From assembly GCA_022496185.1 (NCBI GenBank), contig WTXG01000005.1, positions 682,001 to 746,000 of the forward strand: a stretch of DNA of 64,000 nt. Direction: 5' to 3'. Under the pieces are notes generated by a model. That model was not told the DNA's origin, made no database searches, and saw nothing but the letters and a program-made list of their open reading frames with translations. Each line of letters starts with the position of its first letter. Positions within the stretch are counted from its first letter, which is position 1. The stretch is from Multifurca ochricompacta. Lineage: Eukaryota > Basidiomycota > Agaricomycetes > Russulales > Russulaceae. Positions 23,161 to 33,795 of the stretch are shown here, piece after piece. Position numbers and translations under genes: made by a program.

Positions 23161-23261
23161 CAATTATTTCGGATGTGTGACTTGACAAGTTAACAGCAAC
23201 TACAACTGCAATTGCAATTGCACGTACGCAGCGCAAGCGCATACATGTGCCCTGCTCGCTC

Positions 23262-24861
23262 ATGGACAGTATATTCGCGATCTCTCTAGGCTTTGCTCTG
23301 CGTCTCCTCCTTGATATTGCCTCTCGTCATAATAATCGTATTGGCAGTTCCCTTGTCGGTCTTTGGGAGGGTGCCGTACTCTATCACTTTCTCGAAAAAT
23401 GGCCCTCCTCTTTCGATCCTTACGTTGGCTTGGGTTTTCGTCTATTAGTTGACTTTCTTTTCACAGCAAGCATTCATCGCCTCGCTATCGTCCTTCTCTG
23501 GACAGGACTGGGTTTCATCATTTCCGATGTCACTCCCGCATTTTGGTACGACAAGAACCTACACAAGTTTTACCGCCGCACACGTCGCTTTGTTCGGCAT
23601 TTTGACTGGAACTCCCTCAAATTCCCTCTGCCTGCTGCTGCCATCTCGCGCGTACGCTTTTACGAGATCCCACCCACTAACGCTTCCGGGTCCACATCTG
23701 CCCCTGTGCCATCTGTTCCCACTCAACATAGACACAACGTGCCGGGTAACTTTCCTGACTATTCGTCACCCACGGACGCATCTACTCCCTCAGCATTGGC
23801 GCTTCGGCGAACCGTCCCTGCAACTTCCCTTCCACCCAGCGCACTTCGCTCTACCAGCCGCCCCAAGCCATCCTCCTCTTCCTCTGTCAGCTTCGAAGTA
23901 ATCCCACCTACCTCCGAGATACCCCCCATTGACGACGACTTGGTGGACCAGCTTTGGGAAGGCACGCGCACCCCCAAGCCCGTTCCTCCACCCATAGCCA
24001 TGCCCGTTCCCGACCTCAGCAGAACCGCGAGCGGCGAACCTGCCTCTTCCACACTCCCCCCCACCAACCTCGACTCGCTTCCGGAGATTACCGACCCGCG
24101 TGACGATCAGGACCCACCACCGCCCTTCGATGAACATGCGCCTCCGATGATGCGGCCCAGGGAATGGGGGATGGAGAAGCTCACCGTGCGAAACACTGAG
24201 CCGCCTGAACTGGGTAGTGCGAGATCGAGCATCATCTCAGGCGGCAACCGCAACTCAATCATTGCCCGTGCCGACTTACTCAGGGAACAGGCGGGTGCCG
24301 AGGAGAAGGAACGGGATCACCTGCACGCCGAGCAGAAGAAAGCGTTCAGTGAAAAACGGTATGCGGACGCCATTAGGTACAAGGTCGAGCAGGAAGAAGC
24401 AAATGAACGTGCGATGGGCTTACACCGGCGGGCGGCGGAACGTTATTTCAAAGGTATGTCGTCCCTCTCAATCTGGCATGGTTGGTTGGCCTCATGTAAT
24501 TCACGTAATGTAATGCATGTATGTTTAGCACATAATCTCCAGATAGAAGAGCGTACTATCGACGTGCACCGTCTCAAAACAAGAGAAGCCATTCGAAAGG
24601 CGGAGATTGCAATCCGCGACGCGCTTGCAGCTGGCGACACGCGCCTCCGCGTTATTTGTGGTAGTGGGAATCATTCGTTGGGGAAAATTCCTTCGTTGAA
24701 ACTCGCACTTGTGGCCGCTATGGAACAGTGCGTCGCCCTTGTTCATCTTTTGGCTGATGTTTGCACCTCAACGCCATTTTCCGTTAAAAAGGCATAGGAT
24801 AGAGACAGAGGTGGATCCCTACAACCCAGGCGTTCTCAATATCAAGCTCCCTATCTCATGA
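23262..24861 (+). CDS. Membrane-anchored DUF1771-Smr domain protein
   Basis: Predicted nuclease-like Smr protein with membrane segments. It starts at 23262 (MDSIFAISLGFALRLLLDIA). The first 110 residues hold two to four hydrophobic stretches, including GLGFRLLVDFLFTAS and LAIVLLWTGLGFIISDV. A Pro/Ser-rich linker of about 200 residues follows. DUF1771 is EKERDHLHAEQKKAFSEKRY and the next 30 residues. After an intron with a GTATGT donor (about 24454-24528) comes the Smr domain: ERTIDVHRLKTREAIRKAEI, then LRVICGSGNHSLG, with GNHS replacing the usual GkGxHS. A last intron gives IETEVDPYNPGVLNIKLPIS and stop 24861. Smr domains cut or bind RNA/DNA. The usual DLHG motif reads DVHR here, which could weaken catalysis. 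Membrane anchoring is an unusual extra. Confidence 0.82.
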
Positions 24862-25087
24862 TACTACTCAACATTCCATGCTATTGTTTTGTTTTGATAA
24901 TAGAGCAGTGTGTTCAAGTTCAAGTACTTCCATGGGGGCTCTGTAATGTAAAATCAGGCTTTTTTGATTGATTCTTTTATATATCTCTGATCTCGACCGT
25001 GTTATGTTACTTCACTCTTGTTTACATGTATGTTTTATGGGCGAGCAGAAGCAGCAACTTCACCAGGGTCAATATAACAAAAGACGG

Positions 25088-28000
25088 TCATCGTAGTGTT
25101 GCGAATCCACCGGTCGATATCGACTGCGGCACCGATGCGCTACAGTCATTCGCAGCCTTCCGGTCCGACGTAACGGTGATGACGATCTCCGCGCCGACGT
25201 GGAACGTGTCGTAAAAGTCAAAGTGACAGCGCGACGCCTGCGTGATGTTGTCGATGCGCACACTCTGCACGTACGCTGCTACTCCTCGAGGGATCGTGAC
25301 GTTCACTGAACGCATGTCGAAGCCCTCGACCGTGACGGTCGTGCTCACGTTCAAATACGGGTTGTGCACGATATACTTGGGCACCATCGGCGAAAGTACA
25401 AGTAACTCGCTTGTGCCGGGGACTATAAACGAGTGGACATTTTCGTTTCATATTCAGCGTCCTGCAGTTGGATGCGCGTGAAGTACGAACCAGGGTACAG
25501 ACCAAGGAGATGCCAGCTGAGCAGCGTAGCCATCGCTGCCTGGTCGTCATTTCCGGGTAATCCGGCGGGGGCTATATATACAAGTGCATGTGGGGCGGGC
25601 GATTATGAGTAAGGTGGGCGATCCGTAATAACAGACATACTAATGTCAAAGTTAGTGAAGACAACCTTTCTAACGGCGTCGACCGAGCTAGATGGCACAT
25701 TCGCGTAATGATACCCCATTGGCGTCTGTATATATAACGTTCAGCACACAGGTCACTTGGATCCAAGCGAACGCTAGAAAGCGTGCCTGAAAGGACGGCT
25801 CGTTCCCAGCCAAGTAGTAGCCAGCATCGAAAAAGTGATTCAGTCGTTTTATAAAAGTCGTCTGCGGGTTCCGAGAAATATTGCGGGTGTCATAAAGTAG
25901 AGAATAGGTGTGTTGCTCACGCTTCCTCCCATCAAAGTGACGAGGTACGCCGTGTCGTGCGGCGCGAACCAGCTGTACTCCCAGGACGAAGATTCATAAA
26001 AGCCAACGGTATTGCCACTCTGCAGCGAGCACTGACGCGTATCGCCATGAGGGTCTTTAGGCGAGCAGTCTATGGGGTCCACGACCGCGAAAGTGCCATT
26101 CGGAAAGCGCTTCTGCATGAAGCCTGTTACAGTGGTCTTTGTGAGCGGACGCTTTGTGAAAGGTTTTAGGAGGTCTCTTCACCATGAAAACCGTCGCTCG
26201 TTACATTGGGGTCCCAGACATTCCTGTAGTTCTAGGGTAAAGCTCAGGCCGAGGGGAGAACGGAAGAGAGAAAGAGAGCTCACCAAAGAGCGGTTGGCGT
26301 ACTTGGCTTCGTCTTCGGTCTTATTTAAAAGAAGAGCAACTTGGCGGATCGCGAAGTCTTCAAAGGCGTACTAATGAAGCATCCAGCATGGTGGATGAGT
26401 ACAGATGCAGGCCACGTGAGCGCACCTCAAGGGTTCTGCTGCCTTCGCGCGTTGTTCGCCCTGTGCTAGAAGTGTCAAGCGCATCGTAAGGTATGTAGCC
26501 ATAATGACTATTGAAACACAAAATACAACCACGTTCAGCACGCACAAGGTCGGAAGTGAAGGATGGGATACTCACTTGTAGACATTGGATTGTCGGCCCT
26601 GGATGTTCCATTCTGGTGGGTTTATTTCGGCGTCTGCAACCTGTGCAGCGTATAGCTCTTCGAGATCAATCCCCAGAGCCTCAGCTTCATTGTGATAGTT
26701 GACAGCAAAGTGCCCAACGATAACATCCCCGCTGGAGTCTGTAAGACGAATGATTATAAGCCCGGGAACATGTCGCAAGAACAACCAACCAACTAACCTC
26801 CTTGCGTCCAGCCGGGAAGGTTATTCGCACGACATTCCGGCATCCAGCCCCTCTTACGATACCCGTCGATGTAGCTATCAACGATCTGCGCGAATACTTC
26901 CGGAGAGTGAAGAGCCATGAGTGGGTAAAACGTCCGGAACTGCAAAGCCTCATGAAGTGGGCCACGATTTCGATGTTTGTGAACAACTTACCGTATCCCA
27001 ACTAAATATTAGAGGTGTCAGCGGCAAATTCGCTGCCAATGAGGTAAACCGCCCACCTGCAGTACAATGAATCGAAGTAAAATGAGGTCGTGCCGGCAAA
27101 GTCGCCTTGGGCCTCGCCCGTAGCATTATTCTGGTGTATGTATATACGAAAAATCAACAGCTCGATCCCGGCTCTCGAATAAGGTAAGCACTCACAGGTG
27201 TCAGTGATGCACGATATAAGAAGAATACAGGAGCTCGGTCACATTCGGTGGCGTATGAGGCACATCTATCTCTATGCGACTAAGCCTCTCGTTCCACAGT
27301 GCCTTACTCCGGGTGAGGATTTCTTTGAACGTGGCAGCGCCGATCTCGTATTCCGCGTTGGCGCATGCCTGTTCCTCAGAAATGAAGGAAACGCCCACAC
27401 GAATGGTAACTTGTGTGGGCCTTCCCGCAAACGAGAAGAGAGCCCCCGATTCGATCACGCCGCCAATGAGACTGACCGAGAGGTTGAGGCGCGTTTCGCC
27501 GAGGCCTCGCGCGACAACGCCATTTCTACAAACAGACTCGGTTCAAAATTTAAGGAGAAATGACAAGGACATATGCAGACGGGTCACTGGTCCAGACGCC
27601 GAATTGATTCAGGGATTGCGCACCATAGTTGAGGAGGTCGTAGCATGCGAACGCTTGATATTTGAACAACCCCGGCCCAAAGCTGCCTCTCATCGTCAGC
27701 CGTCAGCATTCTCGGAAATAGTGTTTGGAAAGTTGCCTCGAGCCCCAAAATCCACCAATCGTGATTCGCCCTGCATCAGGGTCAATAACCAGACTCCCTC
27801 CTTTGAAAGAAGCAGGCAGGTCGTTCGCAAGATCGAGGGTGAAAAATGGCGTGTTGCCTTTTGGAAAGGTAAACCGCTCAAGGCCAGCACGTCGCGTTGA
27901 GGTTGCTTCCATCTGAATACTATTGTTAAGCGTAAGAGAGAAATATCCGGGCGACGCATCTTCCCATGTGAAATCAGACACGGTTGATACGCTAGGGGCA

Positions 28001-28737
28001 CGACGGAAAGATACCATCTGTATTGTTCTTTCTGAGGCGTTCACGGCCAGAGAGGTTAGGTAGACATGTGTCGAATCCCCCAGGGCAGATTAAAGGCATT
28101 ATCTCGAAGTTCCCGTAGGTGCCTACTCACATTAACATCAGTGCTGAAGTCGGATACCTACATCACCACCAAACCTAAGGAGGATCCTGTTCCGCTATCA
28201 TGTAGCGGGCTAAGGCCGCGGACAAACTGAGTATTGTCGGCAACATAGCCTAATTACAACGATGCGTCGGTCCATTAGCGATAGAAGCAGTTCATCTTAC
28301 CAGCGGGTGCGTAACCCGTCATATCCGTGGTAAACTTGACCTGTGTTCAATTTTTGAGGGGCGTATTGGTTTATTTTACCAACATGACCGAGGGTATGAC
28401 ATACCATTCCAAATGGAACTGACGCTCCTGGGCTGCGTTATACAAGCGATGTCATGCAGGGATCCTATCGCGTACATAGTACTAACCATACATCTCCAAA
28501 ATTGTCTGGTCGTATTTGAGCCCGAGACGAAAGTATGGTTGAGGTTTCCGAAGACCACGCACCAGTTCCAATGAAAGGGTTGACAAAGGCAGTATAATCA
28601 ATGGCTGTCGCGTTGGCAGCAGCCTCGATCGCTGCTGAAATCCTGCGTTGGACATCAGGGGAAGGCTGCGCCCCCCCACATACGCCATTAATTGCGATGA
28701 AGATGGCGAGAGCTTTGACCAGAGACGAAAAGGCCAT
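25088..28737 (-). CDS. GH92 alpha-mannosidase, secreted
   Basis: Exo-acting alpha-mannosidase acting on N-glycans or fungal mannans; calcium-dependent in known members. It starts at 28737 with a signal peptide, MAFSSLVKALAIFIAINGV. The N-terminal beta-sandwich domain opens DYTAFVNPFIGT, then DNFGDVCPGASVPFGMVKF after micro-exons, HDSGTG and YGNFEIMPL. The catalytic (alpha/alpha)6 barrel has FACYDLLNYGA, FYFDSLYCRWDTFRTFYPLM, WMPECRANNLPGWTQGGSDGD, YGYIPYDA and SSWEYSWFAPHD. Near the C-terminus is the signature PAGLPGNDDQAAMATLLSW, carrying the acidic catalytic pair. The end is NPYLNVSTTVTVEGF and stop 25088. More than ten introns, some exons only 20-40 bases. Domain order is complete and I saw no break. 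It is about 900 residues, near the usual length. Confidence 0.92.
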
Positions 28738-29201
28738 CGTCCCCCGCTGCAGGGAGCCCCCCCCCTCCTCCCAGAGAGAACCACTTTTATACCATCCACT
28801 AGTGCATCCGTGCGCAAGACGACCCTTCTGAGAAGCAGCAAACGGGGACCAGACCGAGAATCAAAAAAGATGAAACATGTGCATTGGATTCAGTTTCAAT
28901 CACTGCTACAGGTATAGGGTATGCTGAAGCTGCTAGCCACGGAGGACGGCATCAAGCTACCGGTGATCGCTGGGGAATCAAGCATCACTTGGGGTATTCA
29001 ATTTGACCGCGCTCTTCTGCTTAGTACCGCAACTGAAGTGGATCCTGACCACATGGCCCGCGGATCGTGTAGTACATATAGAATTTCCTCCGAAGAACCC
29101 ATGCCCATGACATAACCTGAAGAAAAAGGTAGGTCCAGAGACTTATAAGCTTGTAGCGGAGGGGACATAAATAAAGATTCTGCCGATGACGTCTGTACCT
29201 G
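28738..29201. other. GH92 upstream region
   Basis: About 460 bases between the GH92 start and the 3' end of the peptidyl-tRNA hydrolase gene, both on the minus strand. It should hold the GH92 promoter. Open frames here have no recognisable product. Confidence 0.5.
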
Positions 29202-29873
29202 CTATCGAGGAAGCTGGTCAATGTGAAGAACTGTTCTCTTAATCTGCTCCCAGAGAAGATCGAGGCCTTGGCCATCCAGGCCCCAAAACTGGCGCTCGAA
29301 GTTGGGGAGTTTCGTGAGAACATAATCCGCGACGTCTGATGCAGGTTTCCCAATGCCCAAACGCAGGCGGTGGAAATCTTTAGTACCAAGGGCTGAGATG
29401 AGGCTACGAATGCCGTTATGGCCATTAGCAGAGCCTCCAAATTTCGGCGATAGAACAGTCGGTTTGTGCTCCAGAGAATCATGGATGACAACAAGGGAGG
29501 ACGGCATTCGGGCGGTCTTCCGGAGAGCCATGGAAACTGGAGGGCCTGAGATATTCATGGGGGCATCTTGATTATGTCGGTAAGAAGTACGTCAGGGAAC
29601 ATGGCCGATGTACGTACTTGTCTTGTATAACCCAATAATAAAAGGTCTTCCATGGATGTCAACACTTATTTCTGCGTAATAGCCGCCTATTGACTTGTTT
29701 TGAGAAAGGTGAGCTCCGAGCCGTGCGGAGAGAGAATCCAAGGCAAGCTGCCCAACACTAAAGCTGAGTTGGAGAAAATGAGGGCAAATATGGTAAAGGA
29801 CTCGCCTGTGCCGAGTTAATGGATGGGTAAGATTCCCAAGACCAACAATAAGAGTTCTAGTTGTAGTAGCCAT
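29202..29873 (-). CDS. Peptidyl-tRNA hydrolase (bacterial-type, Pth1)
   Basis: Releases stalled peptides from tRNA, probably in mitochondria in fungi. It starts at 29873 with MATTTRTLIVGLGNLTHPLTRH. The conserved TRHS-FSVGQLALDSL motif, with the catalytic His, is split by a 42-base intron at 29764-29805 that begins GC and ends AG; using a GT donor nearby would create a stop. Next come HLSQNKSIGGYYAEI, then a second intron spliced to APMNISGPPVSMAL, SLVVIHDSLEHKPTVLSPKF with the catalytic Asp, GGSANGHNGIRSLISAL with the tRNA-binding Asn region, and FHRLRLGIGKP. It ends HIDQLPR at 29202. About 195 residues, normal for the family. It is divergent from the PAQR gene over about 200 bp. Confidence 0.92.
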
Positions 29874-30071
29874 TGAAGTAAGAGAAGTAAGAGAAGTAAG
29901 AGAGTGGAGAGTATAAGTTTAGTGGGCGGTGGCGTGGCAGTGCAGGTGGTTGCTGACTAATCAAGTATTAAATGAGGAAAAGGAAAAGATTGAGAATTGA
30001 GACAACCCGACCCGCACGACAATTGACAACTGACAACTGACAACTCTGGCGCTGACGGTGGTGGGGGACAT
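29874..30071. promoter_or_regulatory. Shared promoter region PTH / PAQR gene
   Basis: 198 bases between two divergent start codons, so both core promoters overlap here. It includes direct repeats of AGAAGTA at 29879-29902 and of CAACTGA near 30022-30042. No factor site is assigned. Confidence 0.5.
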
Positions 30072-31989
30072 ATGTTCACCTCGTTCAATGATCACGACGA
30101 CAGCGACAATGTCTCCCGTTTCTCGCACAAGGAGGCGTCAGTCTACCATTCACTCAGCTCTATCACCTCGTATGACATGTCAGCCCCCCCTCATACTCCT
30201 GATACTCTTGACCTCTCGTCTGCCTCCGCAGCTGCTGCATTCGCTTCCCTTCACCTCAGCGTCCTTTCTTGCCTTGCAGATATAGAACATTCCCTGTCGC
30301 AACTAGAGTCCCCCCTTCATGATTTCGACCTTGGCCAAGCTATCTGCAAGAGTGAACTCAAAGTCGATGAGGTTCGAGCATGGGCCAGAGATGGGCTTGA
30401 AATCCTCAAGCAGATCAAAGCAGAACTTCGCTCGCATTTGCCGGAATTCAACATCGATTCGACCTCCGTGGAAACCTATGTCTCATCTTGTCTCCATGAC
30501 TTGTCGGATTCCTCGAGCCTCAAGCGAGTAACATCGTGCCTTCCTGAATTGCCCCGGCTTCCTCGCCCCGAGAACTATATATCTACTGTATCAAACCACC
30601 TTAAATCTCTTCATTCCCACTTATCTGCTTCCAATACCCTTTCTCATATGACATTTCCATCTTTCCCTTCGACTGCCAAGCTTTCCGAACTTATTGACAT
30701 GATGATTACCTCTGATCGCCTCCCAGCCGTGCTACGCGCCCGTGCCATGAGCCGGACAGAGGACGCGTTAGGTAAAGTCGCCATAGAGGTTGCACGTGCC
30801 ATTGAACGTTCCTTACACGGTGGCAAACTGATCACATATGGCGACCTCCCTATGGAGTGGCGGAATAACCCCTTTGTCACTTATGGTTATCGGTTCGTTT
30901 TTAGCCAGCATGGGCGTACTACCACTACTCACACGTCCTTTTAAAGCTTCATTCCTCTTAGTAGATGGCATCTCATCATCGCATCAATCTTTGCTTTGCA
31001 TAATGAGACTCGTATGTATCACATATCGATCAGCAAGTCCTGTCTTAACTGACGACTCATTAAATCGCATCAAGTTAATATTCACACGCACCTCATTCCC
31101 TTTTTGTTATGGACCAGCAGCGTAATTTTTACATGTTTCGGCTCCTCAATACCCTCCGCGTCGGCAGCCGTCGTAGACACACCCATTCTCGCATTTACCA
31201 TCTTTGCCCTTTTCACTCTCTTCAGCAGCGTCGTGTGGCATACCATGGCCGGGTGTGCCCACCATAGAGGTATGGTTATATGTGCTAAAATTGATTACGT
31301 AGGAATTGCCTGGTATGTTTTACTTCACCACTTCCTGTTTCCCAGTTGCTTTGCTCTGATGCATTTCTGCATGATAGGCTAATTAGTGGCACTGTTGGCA
31401 CTGTTGTTTATTACGGCTTCCAGTGCAATACCCAGACACGGAGTATATTTCTTATTATTTGTCTAATCAACGGACTTGCTGGTACCGTAATCCCTTTCTG
31501 GGATTGGTTCAACAGCAGCGAGAACAAGGTTTCTATCTTCAGCTTCCTTGCGGATAGCACCTGATCAGTGATACACTTTGTGTAGAAATGGCGCATCACC
31601 ATCTTCCTCTCAATGACCTTCTCGATCACTCTTGGTCCTCTTGTGCAACTCGCCCTCCTCCATTCCGCCCGTGATACCTTCGCTTTTATACGTACGTCTC
31701 TGGTTTTGCCTGCCCCTTTCGACCGAATTTAACCCTGCCCTTAAATGAAGGGCCTGTAATACCATCTCTCGCGTCGTATGTCGCTGGTCTTCTCTTTTAT
31801 GCAACTCGCTTCCCAGAATGCGTGCTTCCCGTTGACTCGCCTCGCCTCGCCTGGCTTGGCGGTGGCTCCCACGCGCTGTGGCACATATTCATCGTTTGGG
31901 CCATATCTCTGCACCGCGACGCTCTCCCCGTGCTAAAGGATGGCGTCTTGGGTGCCACTACTGGTATCTGCCCCCTTCTTGCCGAGTAA
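30072..31989 (+). CDS. PAQR / haemolysin-III family membrane receptor
   Basis: Seven-helix protein of the adiponectin/progestin receptor family, like yeast IZH proteins involved in zinc and sterol balance. The start is at 30072. The first 260 residues are soluble and mostly helical (LSCLADIEHSLSQL, KSELKVDEVRAWARDGLEIL). The family entry is LPMEWRNNPFVTYGYR, spliced to FIPLSRWHLIIASIFALHNE. Then ETLNIHTHLIPFLLW-type text, SVVWHTMAGCAH with the metal-site His region, KIDYVGIAW, SGTVGTVVYYGFQC, WRITIFLSMTFSITLGPL, and YVAGLLFYATRFPE. The last helix has GGSHALWHIFIVWAISLHRD, with the C-terminal His pair of the zinc site, ending at 31989. Five or more small introns. Ligand unknown. The long N-terminus resembles the IZH3-like subgroup. 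Confidence 0.9.
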
Positions 31990-32209
31990 TGAAGTATCAA
32001 CAGGCGTTTTTATGCTCTCTAGGAGTTTTTGCTCATTTAGGGATGCGAGACCAAGTCTACGCTCTCCAAATTGCATGGACATGTATATATAAACGCCATC
32101 ATAACATTGCTTTCTGTTCTTTGCATGCTGATAAAACCATGGTCCAATATCATACACTTTTAATACACGTGAGATGTTCGGAAAGCAATGCGACAAAGAG
32201 TAACGGGCT

Positions 32210-33565
32210 CTACATAAGCTTGGCCTCCCGCTTGGCCTGTGCTACTTGTGCAAGACGGTGCGCACGAAGCGAATTCTGAGAGCCTTGTGCTCCTTTCTTT
32301 GCACTTTGAGCGCTCTGAATGCTGGGCGCCACACCGGTCTGCGAAAGCGCGATGGGTGTCATGTCCGATGCAAAACCAGGGATACGGATGTTGTGGTTGC
32401 GTTCTGTCAACGACCGTGAGCATATCTCTGAAGGTCAGTGTGAACAGTATTGGGCGAGGGTGAGATGGCCGTACGCCCATACCAGAGAGAGTTGAAGAGG
32501 CAGAGGAGGGGAGTGGAGGGGAGTGGATGAGCAAGAGAGCAGAGCGGCGTACCGAGATGAAGTTGCAAATCCCTGACTTCTAGCGTGTCTCCCCCGCGGT
32601 GCTTCGCTAGGCGGCACCCAAAATTGGTGACTGAGTCGATGAACTCGTCGGCAATATCTAAAAGAAGCTGTACGCATGTGGACGCGAAAGATTATATATA
32701 TAACGAGCGAGAGGCTAAGGAGCTAACGAAAACGAAAAAAAAAGGAGTTGGGCATACATCTTCGACCTCTGGCTCGATCTTGACGTTTGGATCAATGCTA
32801 AGGACGAGGTCCTGGATAGATCTCCGCATACTCGCATCGCCAGGTGTCGACTTGCGCCGTGAGGATGCATCGTCCGAGGCCCAGGTCTCGTCGCTCGGGT
32901 TCTTCAATGCGACGGCGTGCCTTAAGTCGACACACCATTTCAACCACAAGACATTTCGCGGGAAGGGCACATTCAACGCACCCGCTATGCGGCCCGTCGA
33001 CATGCCACCCGTGAGTGTCGGCCGTCCCGCAGCTGCTGTGGGCCAGGTGACAGGAGCGGTATTTGTTGGATTCAAGCTCGCGCTGATGGGGTACGTGTCC
33101 TTTGAGATGGAAGTTTCACCCAACATTGGGGCAGGAGAACTTCCTACTGTTGTCTTCAGGGCAGAGAAAGCGGACTGAGGGAGAGGGCTGGTACAGGCTA
33201 AGGGTGGAGAGCGAAATGGAACGGGTTGGCCATGTCTATACAGTGAAGATAGTATATTCCTTGCAAGGATTGCTCACCTGCTTCGTAGTAGCTGGTTTGT
33301 GCTTGTCTGCATAATCCCGCAGCTATCATATGAGAATGAATGGTTAATAACAGCGGGTTGTATGCGCATTAGCATGACGTACCTGCATGATTTGCTGTTG
33401 GTTTAGCTTCCCTTGCTTTGCAAGGTCGGTCAGTTGATTCATATTCTGAAGCAGGACCGCAGCTAAGCGGTCATTGCTCATGGTTGCGCCTGATGGATCC
33501 TTAAACGCATTTCCGAGCGCAGTGATGATATTGGCAGTGTTGGCGGATGAGCCGTTAGCAGCCAT
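32210..33565 (-). CDS. TAF12: TFIID/SAGA subunit TAF12
   Basis: Histone-fold subunit shared by TFIID and SAGA, pairing with TAF4 or ADA1. It starts at 33565 ([20 protein letters not shown]). The N-terminal exons give [20 protein letters not shown] and [15 protein letters not shown], then a Ser/Pro/Thr-rich exon (33180-32760) ending [14 protein letters not shown]. The histone fold follows: [38 protein letters not shown], joined by an intron to [14 protein letters not shown], the family signature. The end is [14 protein letters not shown] at 32210. The fungal pattern of a Gln/Ser-rich N-terminus with a C-terminal fold is kept. I saw no break. Confidence 0.92.
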
Positions 33566-33795
33566 TGAAAACCGTCGCAGTTGAAAGACAAGTGGCTTAC
33601 CCACGCGCACGACACCACTATGCCACCCAGCCACCCACTTTGCCGCCCCTTGCCGCCCCGCCAAGAAAAGAAGGTCGTTATTACGGTCCGGTGGTGCCGA
33701 TACAAATAAATAAATACTAAAAGCAAAAAAAATGATACGAGTTATATACTATAAGAAGGGTATCATCACAAAGAGGTGAAATCATTCAACAATTT

